Shown: positions 11,211-22,999 of the stretch, one piece after another
Numbering within the stretch: the stretch's first letter is position 1
How the letters are laid out: each line of letters starts with the position of its first letter
The notes under the pieces: model-generated
Seen by the model: the letters and a program-made list of their open reading frames with translations, nothing else
Database searches by the model: none
What the model was told of the DNA's origin: nothing
Program-made: the position numbers and the translations under genes
NCBI GenBank assembly: GCA_964017235.1
Contig: OZ024936.1
Location: 49,465,028-49,529,027, forward strand
DNA from: Sabellastarte sp. h YS-2021
Lineage: Eukaryota; Annelida; Polychaeta; Sabellida; Sabellidae
Length of the DNA stretch: 64,000 nt
Direction of reading: 5' to 3'

Positions 11211-14200
11211 CTGTAATAATAACAATTTCATTAAACAATTCAAAATTGAGTTCAAAATATTAAAACTAACATTTGTTTTGTCTATTTAAATATTGGTGGG
11301 GCATAATGTTTTGGTACAGTGGTAATACATCATTCAGCAGTGAAAATTCTAATTTTAACAATGTCATTGGTTTGAAAAATTGCTATAAGAGAGGCGAGGC
11401 ATGATACTGTACCTCTTGCCAATTACAGCTATACACCTCTGGCTTATTTTTGGTGCAAATGGAAATCAAAGATAATGACTGTGGTTGGGTGGAGATACAG
11501 GAAACAGATACTGTGCAGATACTGTAAAGATAAATTAATGTTACAACAAGCATACAACTTGATTGGAGGCACAGAACAATACAGAATATCAGAGAATTTG
11601 CATGGAAAGGGGGCAGAGTATGTAGGATATTTTAGAACATCCTTCAATTATGGCCAGTTCTAGATGGTTACCTTAATACCTTATGTGGTAGGTAGAAATT
11701 TTGTATCATTTATAATTTCTGTCCTTGTGGCACCAGAAATCTGGGAGGGAACACCATTGTATGCAAACCTCACTGGCAGAAGTCTGCAGTACATGGAAGA
11801 ATCAGTTGTTACAGAAATTCTTATAAAATAGGTAATACTGCCTGCAGTGTAACATGGCATTATTTGCTAATGCCAGATTGCTTACAGTGCTGAAATTAAC
11901 ACTTTGCATTTACACCACAGAGCCAGCGTTAAATCCAACAGCCAGGGTCATATTGGGACTGGTCCACCGTACTTGCCACTTGTGGGACTCAAACCCACAG
12001 AGGTGAGAGTGTGTGATTAGATGCCAAAGTTACTAACCATTAGGCCACTGAAGACCTCTTTTTAAGATTACAATTCAAGGCTGTATATTAGCAATCCTTC
12101 ATATATAGAGAAAGTCATTTCTACGCATAGTGGACAATATTGTCTTAAAAATTAAAAGAACTATTGAAAACAAATTTGACATCTCCTTCTACTTTGCTTT
12201 ACATATTTTTAAAAAGAACATTTGATGTTATAGTAACAGAAAAGAAATCTGAAGGCCACAATATTGCATTTGATTTGTTTGGGTAAACATCAAAGATGGG
12301 GGTTTTACATCCCTTCCAGTAGTACAATATAATACAATATGATAGCCAATCATTTAAATGCCAAACTTGTCAACCACTTGAACATGCAGGCTGTCTTGCT
12401 TACAGCAGACATTCAGTTATAGACCAATGGCTAAATATCTGTAGAATATCACACCAAGATTGTTTTTTTTTATTTATTCACACTATTTTGCAAAATAAAT
12501 ATACTCCTAGTTCATATATTCTCTGAATTTGTCATTTATATTTTGTTTTGTTTAAAAGAAAAAGTAAATTGAAACCTTTTGATGCTATATTTACTGTCAG
12601 TAGCAAGCCATTAGAGTAAATAACTTTAATATGATTGTAAAAGTGTGGATGTTGTATTTAAGCTAGGCATAGACCTGTGGCTATTTTATAAACTTTATGT
12701 TTGCCTGCATCAACTTTGCTAGTTGTGAAATAATCGGGTTAGTCTATCCAAATGTTCAATGAATATACTGGACATGCATACTTGCATATTGAACCAAAGT
12801 CAAAGTTAGAGTTTTATGTCCCATTCAACAGCCAGGGTAATATTGCCACAGGTCCTCAACATTGGCACTTGTGGCACTCGAACCCACAGAGGTGACAGCC
12901 TGCCATTAAATGCCAAACTTGCTAACCACTAGGCCACATAGGACCTCTGCATGTTGAACCAAACTGGTGAGAAGTTCAGTTGCAGCGGAAGCACCTCACT
13001 TGGTGCAACAGCCATGTATTCATGCTCTTACACTGCAAAACTAATCAACTGTCTAAGCTATACCAGTATTTATAACACAAGCAAATTAAGGCACAAGCAA
13101 ATATAACTGAAAAACTATTACCCAACAGGAATAGTGCAGGGCAGAGTATGGGTAAATGTTGGTTTAAAGTGTGCATTCATCCTATGATCATCTCCCCTTA
13201 TTCTGTCATCAAGAAACTTCTGAAATCTTTCAAAGAATGAAGAATTATACACTGGTGTCTTATTCATATTGTGATAATGCATGATAATGTTTCTGAATCC
13301 AGACTCCAGTCGTGTAAGTGGATGTCGCACATTCAATATGGTCAAATATGTCTTGAGTTTCTCGAGGATTGTGGATTTGTTAAAGGTACTTAGTTGCAGC
13401 AGATGATATTGGTTTTTCATTGTGTTCCATCCCACACTGTAGTTTTTAGAATGGTTAAAGTATGGAGAATTTGTCATGAGAGTTCTTTTCCATGTGGAGC
13501 TACCTGTTTTAGGGATAGCTTTAACAATAACTTTATGAAAGTCATCTGTGATATATTTTTTTGTAGCAATTCTTAATTCTGTTTCACTCAAGTTCTGTAT
13601 GTCCCTTTCGAGATTGTACTTCTGGCAAACTGAGTGAAGATGATTCAGCCGAACAGCTTGCCATTTTAGTAAACCTGTAAACATTTTAAAACTAGTATGG
13701 TTACAACAGATACATGATATTTTATTTTATTTTGTTTCCTCTCAAAATATGTTCAAAATTAAGCAGTGTCTAAGAAAACAATTATTCATTTTTAATCTCG
13801 ATCATTGATCGAGTATCCCAATTAATTTTAAGGAGGACCAAACCATGATCCAACTAGACCAAGGATGCATCTGGCAACAGATGTATCCATCGGAGAAGGA
13901 CAACTAACATGGTTTTGAAAATAAACAGCATTTTTCAATAATAGTGAGTTGTAAGCACTTTAATGTTTGGTTACCCTCATTTAACCTTGTCAGATCTGAC
14001 CACATCAAAAGATTCCTAGCTCATGGTTTTCTATAGGCTAGTTTAATATTGCAAACCTCTAGGACCAATAATAAGCAAGCTAAAAGCACTTTCAAATTTT
14101 CCTATCCAGATTTGACCTTAAAGGAGGAACCTAAGTCAAATCTGAACACATCACAAGATTTCCAGCCCATGTTTCCTAGTAGGTTTAACATTTCAAAACT

Positions 14201-15082
14201 CTAGGACCAATAATAAGTGAGTTATAAGCACTTTAACTTTGGTTATGCTAGTTTGACCTTGAAGGTGTGGCCCAATGTCAAATCTGACCACACCAGAAGA
14301 TTCCTAGCCCATGATTTTCTATAGGTTGGTTTCACATTGCAAACCTCTAGTACCTGACTTTGAAGGAGGGGCCAAGGTCAAATCTGACTGCATCAGAAGA
14401 TTTCCAGCCCATTATTTTCTATAGGTTGGTTTATATTGCAAGCCTGTAGGACCAATAATACGTGAGTTATAAGCACTTTTAAGTTTGACTATCCTCATTT
14501 GACCTTGATGGAGGGACCAAAGGTCAAATCTGACCACATCAGAAGATTCCCAGCCCATGAATTCCTATAGATTGGCTTCACATGCCAAACCTCTAGGACC
14601 AATAATAAGGGAGATATAAGCACTTTTCATGATTAAAAAGAAAAGCCTGTGGTGGCCATCTTGTTTTTCAAAATGTGGACAAAAATATTTCAAGTCAAGA
14701 TTTTGTAAAGATGAAGATATCCTATTGTTGCCTGTATATCCACATGTTGTCTGTGTGCTCCATAGGAACACATGGAGTGGGATGTAAGAGAAGGCTTTAA
14801 CCATACCGGCAAATGCCGCTATATTCATGGAAAATTTAAAAAAAAAACTCTCTCACCAGTCCACTTTGTTCTGTGTAATCCGCTGTTGTTGCTTGAATTT
14901 GATTTATATATGGATGTGTTCCAGACAGATATAACATTCCAAACTGGATGATGTAACCAAAACAGATTTGTTGTGATGGGTTGATTTAAAGAGAATGAAA
15001 CTAAACAGAATACTATCATTGTTATTAATACAGGAAAGAAAACATATTGTAATTTTGACATTTTAAGTTTGCTGCTCACCAT
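10922..15082 (-). CDS. CHST: Carbohydrate sulfotransferase, complete three-exon gene
   Basis: Joined exons 15082-14857, 13674-13122 and 11210-10922 give 1068 nt, 355 residues plus stop, the usual length for HNK-1ST/CHST8-14-type enzymes (Sulfotransfer_2). Such Golgi type II membrane proteins move sulfate from PAPS to sugar hydroxyls of glycans. Visible features: a short basic N-terminus and a hydrophobic anchor at about residues 12-32; a stem with Asn-X-Ser/Thr sites; the 5'-phosphosulfate loop PKTGSSTW at about 130-137; the 3'-phosphate motif VRHPLTRLESGFR at about 191-203; NAHFKP and LPCTIP; the C-terminal YISKTET and DLELFGYSY. Splice sites are GTGAGA/TTTACAG and GTAATA/ATTACAG, and phases match (1, then 2). 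The acceptor sugar cannot be told. The introns hold two SINEs and a satellite-type element. Confidence 0.88.
11211..11917. other. Sulfotransferase intron 2, downstream part
   Basis: AT-rich sequence with no further exon candidate. The reading phase of exons 2 and 3 already fits directly. A short plus-strand frame at 11475-11663 shows no domain. Confidence 0.5.
11918..12060 (-). mobile_element. tRNA-derived SINE, family 3
   Basis: Minus-strand tRNA-like head: A box TGGCCTAATGGTTA (about 12040-12055), B box GGGTTTGAGTCCC (about 11985-11997). The body contains a CAGCCAGGGTCATAT motif (plus-strand sense) shared with 12799-12948 and with the family 2 SINE at 38194-38407. It lies in intron 2. Confidence 0.7.
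12061..12783. other. Sulfotransferase intron 2, middle
   Basis: AT-rich intronic DNA. No exon, RNA gene or repeat match was recognised. Confidence 0.4.
12799..12948 (-). mobile_element. tRNA-derived SINE, family 3, with target duplication
   Basis: Same family as 11918-12060: A-box-like TGGCCTAGTGGTTAG and B-box-like GGGTTCGAGTGCC on the minus strand. It is flanked by GCATATTGAACCAAA (12784-12798) and GCATGTTGAACCAAA (12949-12963), a 15-bp duplication with one mismatch. Confidence 0.8.
13122..13674 (-). CDS. CHST: Sulfotransferase exon 2 (catalytic core)
   Basis: The acceptor TGTTTACAG ends at 13675; the donor GTAATA starts at 13121. This 553-nt exon holds both PAPS-binding motifs. It begins in phase 1, matching exon 1, and ends two bases into a glycine codon. 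The exon is open throughout. Confidence 0.9.
13850..14725 (-). mobile_element. Helentron/Helitron-like non-autonomous element with tandem repeats in sulfotransferase intron 1
   Basis: It contains about five diverged units carrying AACCTCTAGGACCAATAATA and GTCAAATCTGACC, the reverse complement of the 147-bp array at 56165-57580. Its 3' end on the minus strand (13852-13890) has a GGATAC motif, a hairpin (stem GGATGCATCTG, loop GCAA) and GGTCTAGTT. The 3' end of the 55795-57638 element has the same order. The 5' end was not defined and is probably truncated. Confidence 0.65.
14857..15082 (-). CDS. CHST: Sulfotransferase exon 1 (signal anchor)
   Basis: The first ATG is at 15080-15082; a second in-frame ATG seven codons on (MSKLQYVFF) could also be used. 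The exon encodes a short cytosolic tail, a hydrophobic membrane anchor and the start of the lumenal stem. The donor is ACTG/GTGAGA with the last exon base at 14857, phase 1. Assignment rests on phase agreement with exon 2 and type II topology. Confidence 0.8.
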
Positions 15083-17340
15083 TCACCACATAGAAATATG
15101 ACCCAGTTTTGCACACCACTTTCAAACATTTCTAATTGCAATCCATATCGTCATTATTGCCTTCTGCTTAGTATTGGTCCTGCCATACTTACATTAATTA
15201 TATTTTAATGAGCAATAGTTTGTATGTTTGGACTGTGTGTCAAGTATGGTATTGACATTTCTTTGTCACAACAAACAAAGGTGTTTTCAATCTCATTCTT
15301 TCTCTAAATCACAATAAACTCAATTATGTGAATACAATGCTCAAATTTAGTTTCTTTGAAATGTAAAGAAAACCACTGATTTATCTTGAAAGACAACTGA
15401 CACCTTGGTCTGAGCTGAAACAAGCAATAATTAGGAATTTCCACTTTAAATGAGGGAAATGTTCTCTGGTGAAGAAAGAATAAAGATACTTAGCTGTAAA
15501 ATTGTGGTATTCATATTTTGTTGCTCTGTCATGCTGTATAGTTTATTTACACTTATAGTGTAGGGGTCAGGGTTGGGGTTATTGTACTTTGTATTGGAGT
15601 ATATTTGTACTTTTTAAAGCACTATAAAGTGTTTAAATACATTTCAAAATTTACAAGATCAAGCCATTTTTAGATTTACATGAACTTGAATTTGTACATA
15701 AGTAAATTCATACTTGATGTCCTTTCAAAGTACTATTTACTGGCACCTTGTATGATATGTATACCACAATTTTTCAAACTTCATATAACTATTATTCATA
15801 ATCCATTGTTGTGTCTTTTATGATTCCAAACTGAAACATTTACAATTCACAATCATAATAGTTTTATTAATATCTTAATAACTTTATTTTAAAAACTTAA
15901 ACATTTTGAACTAAAGTTGTGTTGTCACTTTGCATATAAAATAATAAGAGTAAAATTGCTAATAGAAAAAGATATCACGATGTGCCCTATTAGATTGTGA
16001 ATTCCATTTAAAAGATTATCAACAAATGCAATGTTAAGTTTGGTTTGTTTAAAATATGCCTTTTGTGATGTGTGGAAAACCCCTTGAAAAAACCTCCTGG
16101 AAAGAAACATTATATTTGTTGATAATCTTTAAAATTGAATTCACAGTCTATAGGGCTGTTAAACTATGCTGATCCCCCAATAGATTTCAGATCCTGAAAA
16201 TAGTCCATTTCTGAGGGTTTGGGAAGTAAAACTGTTCATTTTGGAGGTCCATAAAGCACTACCATAACATTTGAGAGCATTAAGGATCAGCCTGGAACCG
16301 CTGTAAATTCAGTATTTGTGACATCAATTTTACCAATAAAGGGTTTGAACCCATCACCTGTTAACTATAGTTGCATAACTGAAAGCTTGACATTAAAGTC
16401 CCCGCCTACTTAATACAGTTAGTTTATTAGTTAAGGGTGGGTCACATGATAGGGTGTCACCTTTTTTCTATGCGAGCACATGTAATTATGCTTGTAATTT
16501 GATGGCAGGTAATTGTAATACATAACCATGCCTGTAATTTCTTAGTATCAAGTAATTGTAATATACAAAGTACATCTTAGTAATAATATAAGTTTGCATT
16601 AGTATGTAAATAGTCACTCAATAGAATTTTGTTAGTGTAGTATTTGTAGTGATATGATAAAGTGTTTACCTCAACAGTGTGTTTTAATGTATACTCAGGT
16701 CACTGTGGGAAGTAAAACTGTTTATTTGGGAGGTCCATAAACCATGACCATAACATTCTAGAGCATTAAGGACCAGCCTAAGGACTTCTCGAATGGTCGG
16801 GATGAATGCTGTGTGTTCCTGATAAATTCATACTTTTAAATTTGTCAAAATTTTCTGTGATCATCTGCAATCTTAAAAGCTATCTTTGTAAAGTTTGTAA
16901 AGCAATCTTTTCCATCCTAAGTTGCTATTGGAGATGGTATAGGGCTTTGTAAGGTTTGTAAGCAATTCAGGGGGGATTTGGGAATCAATTGAAAGGTCTG
17001 TAGCACCAATCGAAATGCCACTTGGAAGGCTATTGTTAAAATCCACCCATCTTAATCCACGTGCCTTGACTAATTTGAATGTTTCCTATTGAGAACAAGG
17101 TATACAATGACATAACCAATATGGAACAGCCCTCTTATGGACTTTTACCAATTTCTACACTGTGTTGAAAACAAATTAATTCTTTTGACAAACCATGGGA
17201 ATTTATAACCGTAACAAGGCAATATTCATAGAAATACTCTTGGAAAGTATTACACCTATTTCTCACGCTAGGGGACCAAAACACCTTGTTTTCAGAGACT
17301 ATCCCCCTTACTCCCAAGAATGCTTGTGGTATAATAAACT
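15083..17340. other. Upstream flank of the sulfotransferase gene
   Basis: No coding sequence was recognised. There is no clear TATA box near 15083, so the promoter and any 5' untranslated exon remain unplaced. A direct repeat pair of about 75 bp lies at 16205-16280 and 16705-16785 (GTAAAACTGTT...CATTAAGGA). AGGTAATTGTAATA-like motifs recur around 16500-16565. Confidence 0.5.
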
Positions 17341-17391
17341 CCTGTGAGATTCCAATTTAAATATAACCGTTCTGGTTATTGATAGTTACAA

Positions 17392-17640
17392 ATGCAAAGA
17401 CTTGGTGCAAATCTACATCTAAACAGAAACATTGCTGAACTTCAGAAAGTTCAAATTGCACTCTGCCATGTTGTTTTCAGATTGAACAAAATGAGTCATG
17501 TCAAACCTTACCTAGAAAAACTCCACTGGCTTCCTATTTCGTATCATGTCTTTATAAAGACAACCTCCTTATTTTTAAAGCCATAAACCTCTCCCAATCC
17601 CCTACTTGTCATCCTTGATCAAGTCTAGTAGTCTGACAAA
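17392..17640 (+). pseudogene. LINE C-terminal relic (CR1/RTE-like)
   Basis: The plus-strand frame reads LQKVQIALCHVVFRLNKMSH and then LEKLHWLPISYHVFIK. This is the well-known C-terminal signature of CR1/RTE-type reverse transcriptases (QN-A-R-V...ELHWLPV-R--FK). Stops interrupt it from 17587. Only this tail is recognisable. Confidence 0.65.
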
Positions 17641-18366
17641 TGGACCTAGACACACTACTAACACCATGTAGATTCTTGATATCTTGTTTGATATGCACCC
17701 TTAATTATGTTTTAATAAATTTCTGTAAACACTGTGGTCATACCTTTACACTATGTTTTTAAGAAAACGCTGTGCTCAACCTCTATAAGGATAGGTTAAT
17801 GGCCAAGTAAGTGTCCATTATTTTCAAATATTGCACACTGAAGAGGCCATTAACCTATTTAAATTACACCTATTCCTTAATTTATAATTTTAAAGATATT
17901 GTTTAACATCCTTACTTTTCATTGCTATATTTCTGGGATGTATTTTGGGGTTTTTATGATTTGGTCTACATTGCAGAGCAGAACAACTGGTCATTAATGA
18001 AAGATATTGGACACTTGTAACAAAAGAAAAACTCCTGTAATTTAATGTGCAGATAACCTCACAATGGGTAACTAAGGGAATTGGGGAATGCAGTGCATAC
18101 CTAACAATGCAGTGAATACCAATTGGTTTGGGATTTTGCACTGCAAACCATTGGATATCACAAAGTAAATGTTAACTTGCCCAATAACATCTGGTCTGAT
18201 TCTAAACCACCTCAGAGGTGATAGGCTAGTTTTTGCCTACTTCTCCAGCATAAACCCCCTGTAATATTGTATTTGTATCTGTGAGAAACAATAAGACACG
18301 AAAAGAGAACCAATCAAACAAAACGTAACTCAGATATCATTTTTATTGAGCTTACAGATGTTAGAC
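17641..18366. other. Unassigned stretch
   Basis: No feature supported. The minus-strand frame at 17890-18141 shows no domain. Confidence 0.4.
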
Positions 18367-18381
18367 TTGTAAAAATAACTT

Positions 18382-20808
18382 TTTTTTTTTTTTTATAAAT
18401 TTTTTTATTCAAACAGACATGCAGGTAAGTATTTTCCAGAAAATGTGTGAAGTTTTTCCACAGCAAAAGATAACAAGAGGTAAAATAAAGTCTCATGTCT
18501 CATCACCTAACAAATAAAGAATAAATTATTTGAAATAGTGATTCTACAATATCAAACATAAAATAAATGATGCTATAACTGTAATAACATTTTCTAGTCA
18601 CTTGACAGTATTTAATGAATACATTTACAAATGCATGATTCTACAATATCAAACATTAAAAAAATCATACATTGATAGGTTACAATAAAAAGATTAATAA
18701 TGGTAATTTCATACATCTAACAAGAATAGTTGTGTTCAAAGACAAGATAAGATTGTCTTTGGATATCTATGGGAAGTATCTTTGGATTATATACATTCTC
18801 ATATGGTATGGTGTTAATTATGTTCTGTTATATGTTGTTAAAAATGCCTTCCCATGTTTGCCACCTTTTAGCATATATTTCCATTTTTGAAGTAATTTTG
18901 GACAGTATTTTTTGCTCCTCGTATCTATCTTGTATGATCTTCTGAAGCCGAAATATATCAAGTTTTTTCCTTTTTTGAGCACAGCTGAAAATGTAATGTC
19001 TGGTTATTATAAGAATAAAGTTTATTGGCCAAAAATGTTCATCTTGTTTTTCATAGCCTAAAACTTTTGTAACATTTGTCCATTCTGCATTGTAGGAAAT
19101 TTTTGAAAGGAGCCAAGTTTTGATATTATTCCACAGAATTATAACATTATTACAATGGAGAAATAGATGCTCTATGGATTCTGAATCTTGATTACAGAGT
19201 CTGCACAAGTTGGAACTTGTCAGTTTCAGTTTATAGAGATATTCATTTGTGCCTAAAATTCTGTACATTATTCGATACTGAAACCAAATGTAATTATTAT
19301 CAGGGATAGATCTGAAACATACCCTATAAATAGTTTCCCAATGATTGTTACATATCATACTTAGATTCCATTTGACCTCATGCCGTTGTTCAGACCTTTT
19401 TATATCTGTTAACTTAAGGTAAAATTTCTTACTTCCCTGTTGTGGGTTAAACAGAATTTCTGCATGGAATGGGATAAATGGTCTTATTATTTCAAAGTTG
19501 TCTCCTTTTTTATGGATTTCTAGAAATTTATTCACCAATTTCTTAATTGTATAGTAATTAAGTATGTTTATCCTAATATGATATTTAATTTTCAGCAACT
19601 CTATATCCATTACCTTCCCTGCCGAATCTACTATATCAGCAACTGTACTAATTGCATTGGCAAACCAATCTGGAAAGAACAATTTATTTACACTTATTTG
19701 ATTATTAAACCATAAAGAGCTGTGCAGAATGTCTTGGTTGCAAGAAACCATGTTGCTTGTGCACATAAGTATCCAATTCTGGAATACATCCTTCCAAAAG
19801 GGATTAACCTTATCTAGGATATTTTTGCACCAATCTCCTCCAAGTATGATAAATTTATTTATATTTTTTATTGATTCTGTAAGAAGTTGATACCATGCAC
19901 AACCATTTTGTGAGACAATACGTTTTAGCCAACCCAGTTTCAGAGACTTTTCAAATTTGACTATATCAATCATTTTCAGACCCCCATAGCAGTAGTCCCT
20001 GTAAACGGTTTTCCTATTTATTTTTTCAGGCTTCCCTTCCCACAGGTAACTAAACAATAACTTATTGATTTCTTTAAGGACAATTTCTTGGGTTGGTAAA
20101 GATACAAACAGATGGTTGAATTTTGGCAAAATTAATGTTTTAATAACAGCAATTCTTCCAATAGGGGTTAAACTTCTCTGTTTCCAGCATTTTATTAATT
20201 TTTGTGCACTTAGTAATGCACTATCAAAATTTAATTTGGGCATCTTATGGAGCTCAGTACAGAATTTTATTCCTAGAAGAGTAAATTCTGTTTCTCCCCA
20301 ATTTAGGTTCAATGATACATTTAATTTCTCTTTCGAATGCTTCTTGCACCCAATCCATATTATTTTAGTTTTTTCGGAATTAATTTTAAGTCCAGAGATT
20401 GATCCAAAGACTTCAAGTAGATTAAGTGCTGCCTGCAGAGAGCCAACAGTACCATTTAGCATAAGAGTAGTGTCATCTGCAAACTGTGTTATTTTGAAGG
20501 AGTGTTTGTTAGTTTTGATTCCAATTACATCAGGTGTATTTTCAAACAAGAGACTTAAAATTTCAGCTGATAAAATGAAAAGATAGGGTGAAATGGGATC
20601 TCCTTGCCTGCATCCTCTCTTTATTGGGATTGGGTAAGATAAGTTACCACATTGTAAGACAAAAGCCTGTATATCAGTATTAAATAGCTTAATCCATGAG
20701 ATTAGATTTTCAGTAAAGCCGAAAAATTTCATAACTTTGTAGAGGAAATTCCAAGAAAGTGAATCAAAAGCCTTTGCAAAATCAATTTGTACTAAAAGAC
20801 CAGGCAAT
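18382..20808 (-). mobile_element. 5'-truncated L1-like LINE with RT domain and target duplication
   Basis: One open minus-strand frame of about 659 codons (20807-18828) begins inside the reverse transcriptase palm: IDFAKAFDSLSW, RGCRQGDPISPYLF, then the catalytic FADDTTLML near 20465-20495. Thumb and C-terminal regions follow, with IWFQYRIMYRILGT and a zf-RVT finger CRLCNQDSESIEHLFLHC near 19155-19207. About 445 bp of 3' UTR ends at 18382 in a poly(A) tail (read on the minus strand). It is flanked by a perfect 15-bp duplication, TTGTAAAAATAACTT, at 18367-18381 and 20809-20823. The endonuclease and first RT motifs are absent through 5' truncation. The frame has no stop, so the insertion looks young. 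Confidence 0.93.
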
Positions 20809-20842
20809 TTGTAAAAATAACTTAATATCAGACCAGTTTATT

Positions 20843-21069
20843 TATTTATTTGGGGTTTTACGTCGCTTTCAACACTGTACAGGTCATATCACGACAGGTA
20901 GTTGGAAGGGCAGAGGAAACCAGTACATACAGTTCGTTAGGGTTCTGTACTGTAAACTGCCGACCAACGGCAAGCAACTACCAGCTTTCCCACTTGAGAC
21001 CGCGCGGGGATCGAACTCCGGCCTCAGAGGTGGGAGGCGAGAGTGTTACCACTCTGCCACCATGGCCCC
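20843..21069 (-). mobile_element. tRNA-derived SINE, family 1, with target duplication
   Basis: Same family as 5726-5970, with the tRNA-like head at 21000-21069 on the minus strand and an AAAT-repeat tail at 20843. It is flanked by CAGACCAGTTTATT at 20829-20842 and 21070-21083. It inserted just beside the LINE target site. Confidence 0.88.
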
Positions 21070-21083
21070 CAGACCAGTTTATT

Positions 21084-22990
21084 AACTTACAACAAATAAT
21101 AGTAACTGAATAAGTTAATGTTACTTATTAAACCTTGGCCACTTGCTGCAGACACAATAATCTGACTGGTTCCCTCCACTGCTTTGGTAACTAGACACTG
21201 AAACTGAGAACTGGAACAAACCAAAGTTGTAAATTCAATTGTCACTTTTGATTGGCTTAACAGAATCTATCACAGAAGTTGATTGGTGGATCAAAACAAT
21301 CCCGGGAAAATGAAATTTACATGCTTTTCAGAACATAAAAAGAAAAAATATATAGTATAATTTTAAGATAGTAAATTAAACTATCGAAATAAAATGAATT
21401 TCATGTGAATATATGAATTTGGATAGTTAAGGGATGACATGCTATTTTGACATCTTTTATGGTCTCAGTGACAGGCTTGAGGAACAAACTCACGACTGAG
21501 CAGCAGAATTGGTTTGGGCACTAAAGGTGTTTTCTGGGACACAGAGATATGGGGGATCCACAAAATCTATGTCATGATATGACTTTAGCCTGCCACAAAT
21601 GTCATTGCTGTCTTATGTATGACCTGAATGGGGCTCCTTTATTAGTTTCTAGCAACCTTAAACCAGAGGTGTGACAGACGTTTACACACCTCCATTAACT
21701 TGACTACATCAAATCAGTCATTTATTTTCTATTTGACTTAGTTTTCCCTGTTAAACACAATATTGAAGATGGATTTGAAGGCGTAGACATTTTTATGCAG
21801 ATAACTTTTACTCACCCACCCTCCTCTCCAAGACAAAATCATGTTACTAGAAACTATACTTTGAAGATGGTCCCATACATTTACTAATCCTAGGGTAGTT
21901 ATTCAATAGCAATTAGGGCTTCGGGGTTTTAGCCAGCCTGTTTAAACCATTTTTGATTTCACAAAGATTTTGACGTGAAAAAAGGAAGCCCAAGGCCTGC
22001 ACGGGCAATCATACGGTTGCCCCCTCCCTAATTTGATGATAAGTGAATCACTAGTTGTTACTAAACATGAGATTATGCAGTTTTACCATATCGAGACTAA
22101 GTTACTAAACGTTCAATTACATTCACTACTTTGTACGACTTATCACATGTGGAGAGTAAATACCTAAGTACATTGTAAAGTTGCTTTTAAAAGGTTTGTT
22201 TTAGCTTTAAAATGTTAAAGTTGGCTTTATATAGTTATTGCATTTACATTTTATCTTACTAACATGCAAATTACAATTTTTCAAACTGATGTTCATCTTA
22301 TCTGACTTTCAAACCATATTATTCGAATCCAACCTTAGAAATTGAGGACCTATCACCAACCCTAAGATCTGTTCAAGTGTCGCTTATGGCCCTTACATCA
22401 GAAAGCTGGTAGTTTCTTTAAGCTTCTTGGTGGCAAAAGTTGCAAAACTATTCCTAATACTTAGAAATTCAGGAATACCCTCACTAATTTGACATGAGTC
22501 TGTTACGCACTATACTACTGTACCCCTCTTTAGCTTGTACAAAACTTCATCCACAAAAACATACATTTTATTGCACTACAATAGCTTACCATGTGGGACT
22601 AAGTGCTGTCTCAGGAGGCCGCAGACAGTTTGGCCAACCCAAGAAAAATGAGTTTATAATAACCAAACTGTCCTATCGGTGGCAGCACCTGCTGCCCCTG
22701 GGGGACGTAGAGAGTCATGTAGTACATACCTTCCTTCTTTTCGTTGGCTGCAGTATTGGTCAACCCACATTAAATTACCAGAAATGTATTTTCATTCATT
22801 TTACTGGATATATGTATTGTTGGATGCACATTTTCAACCGTTCTGTTTATTTAATATTGTAGATCATAATATTTGTGTAGTTTCACAGAAAGGATAAATA
22901 TTCTTTTTTTTATTTTTACTTTTCAATCCGCATCTCCCATACACAAGCTAGCATGTTGTCTCGACAACTAAACCCCAATAAGTTTCAGTC
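21084..22990. other. Unassigned stretch
   Basis: No supported gene or named repeat. The overlapping plus-strand frames at 22494-22897 have no recognisable domain and no codon pattern that would support a gene. Confidence 0.4.
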
Positions 22991-22999
22991 TTTGAATTG

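Noticed and set aside
22494..22897. Two overlapping plus-strand frames of 122 and 72 codons
   Set aside because: No recognisable domain, no splice context and no repeat match; treated as chance.
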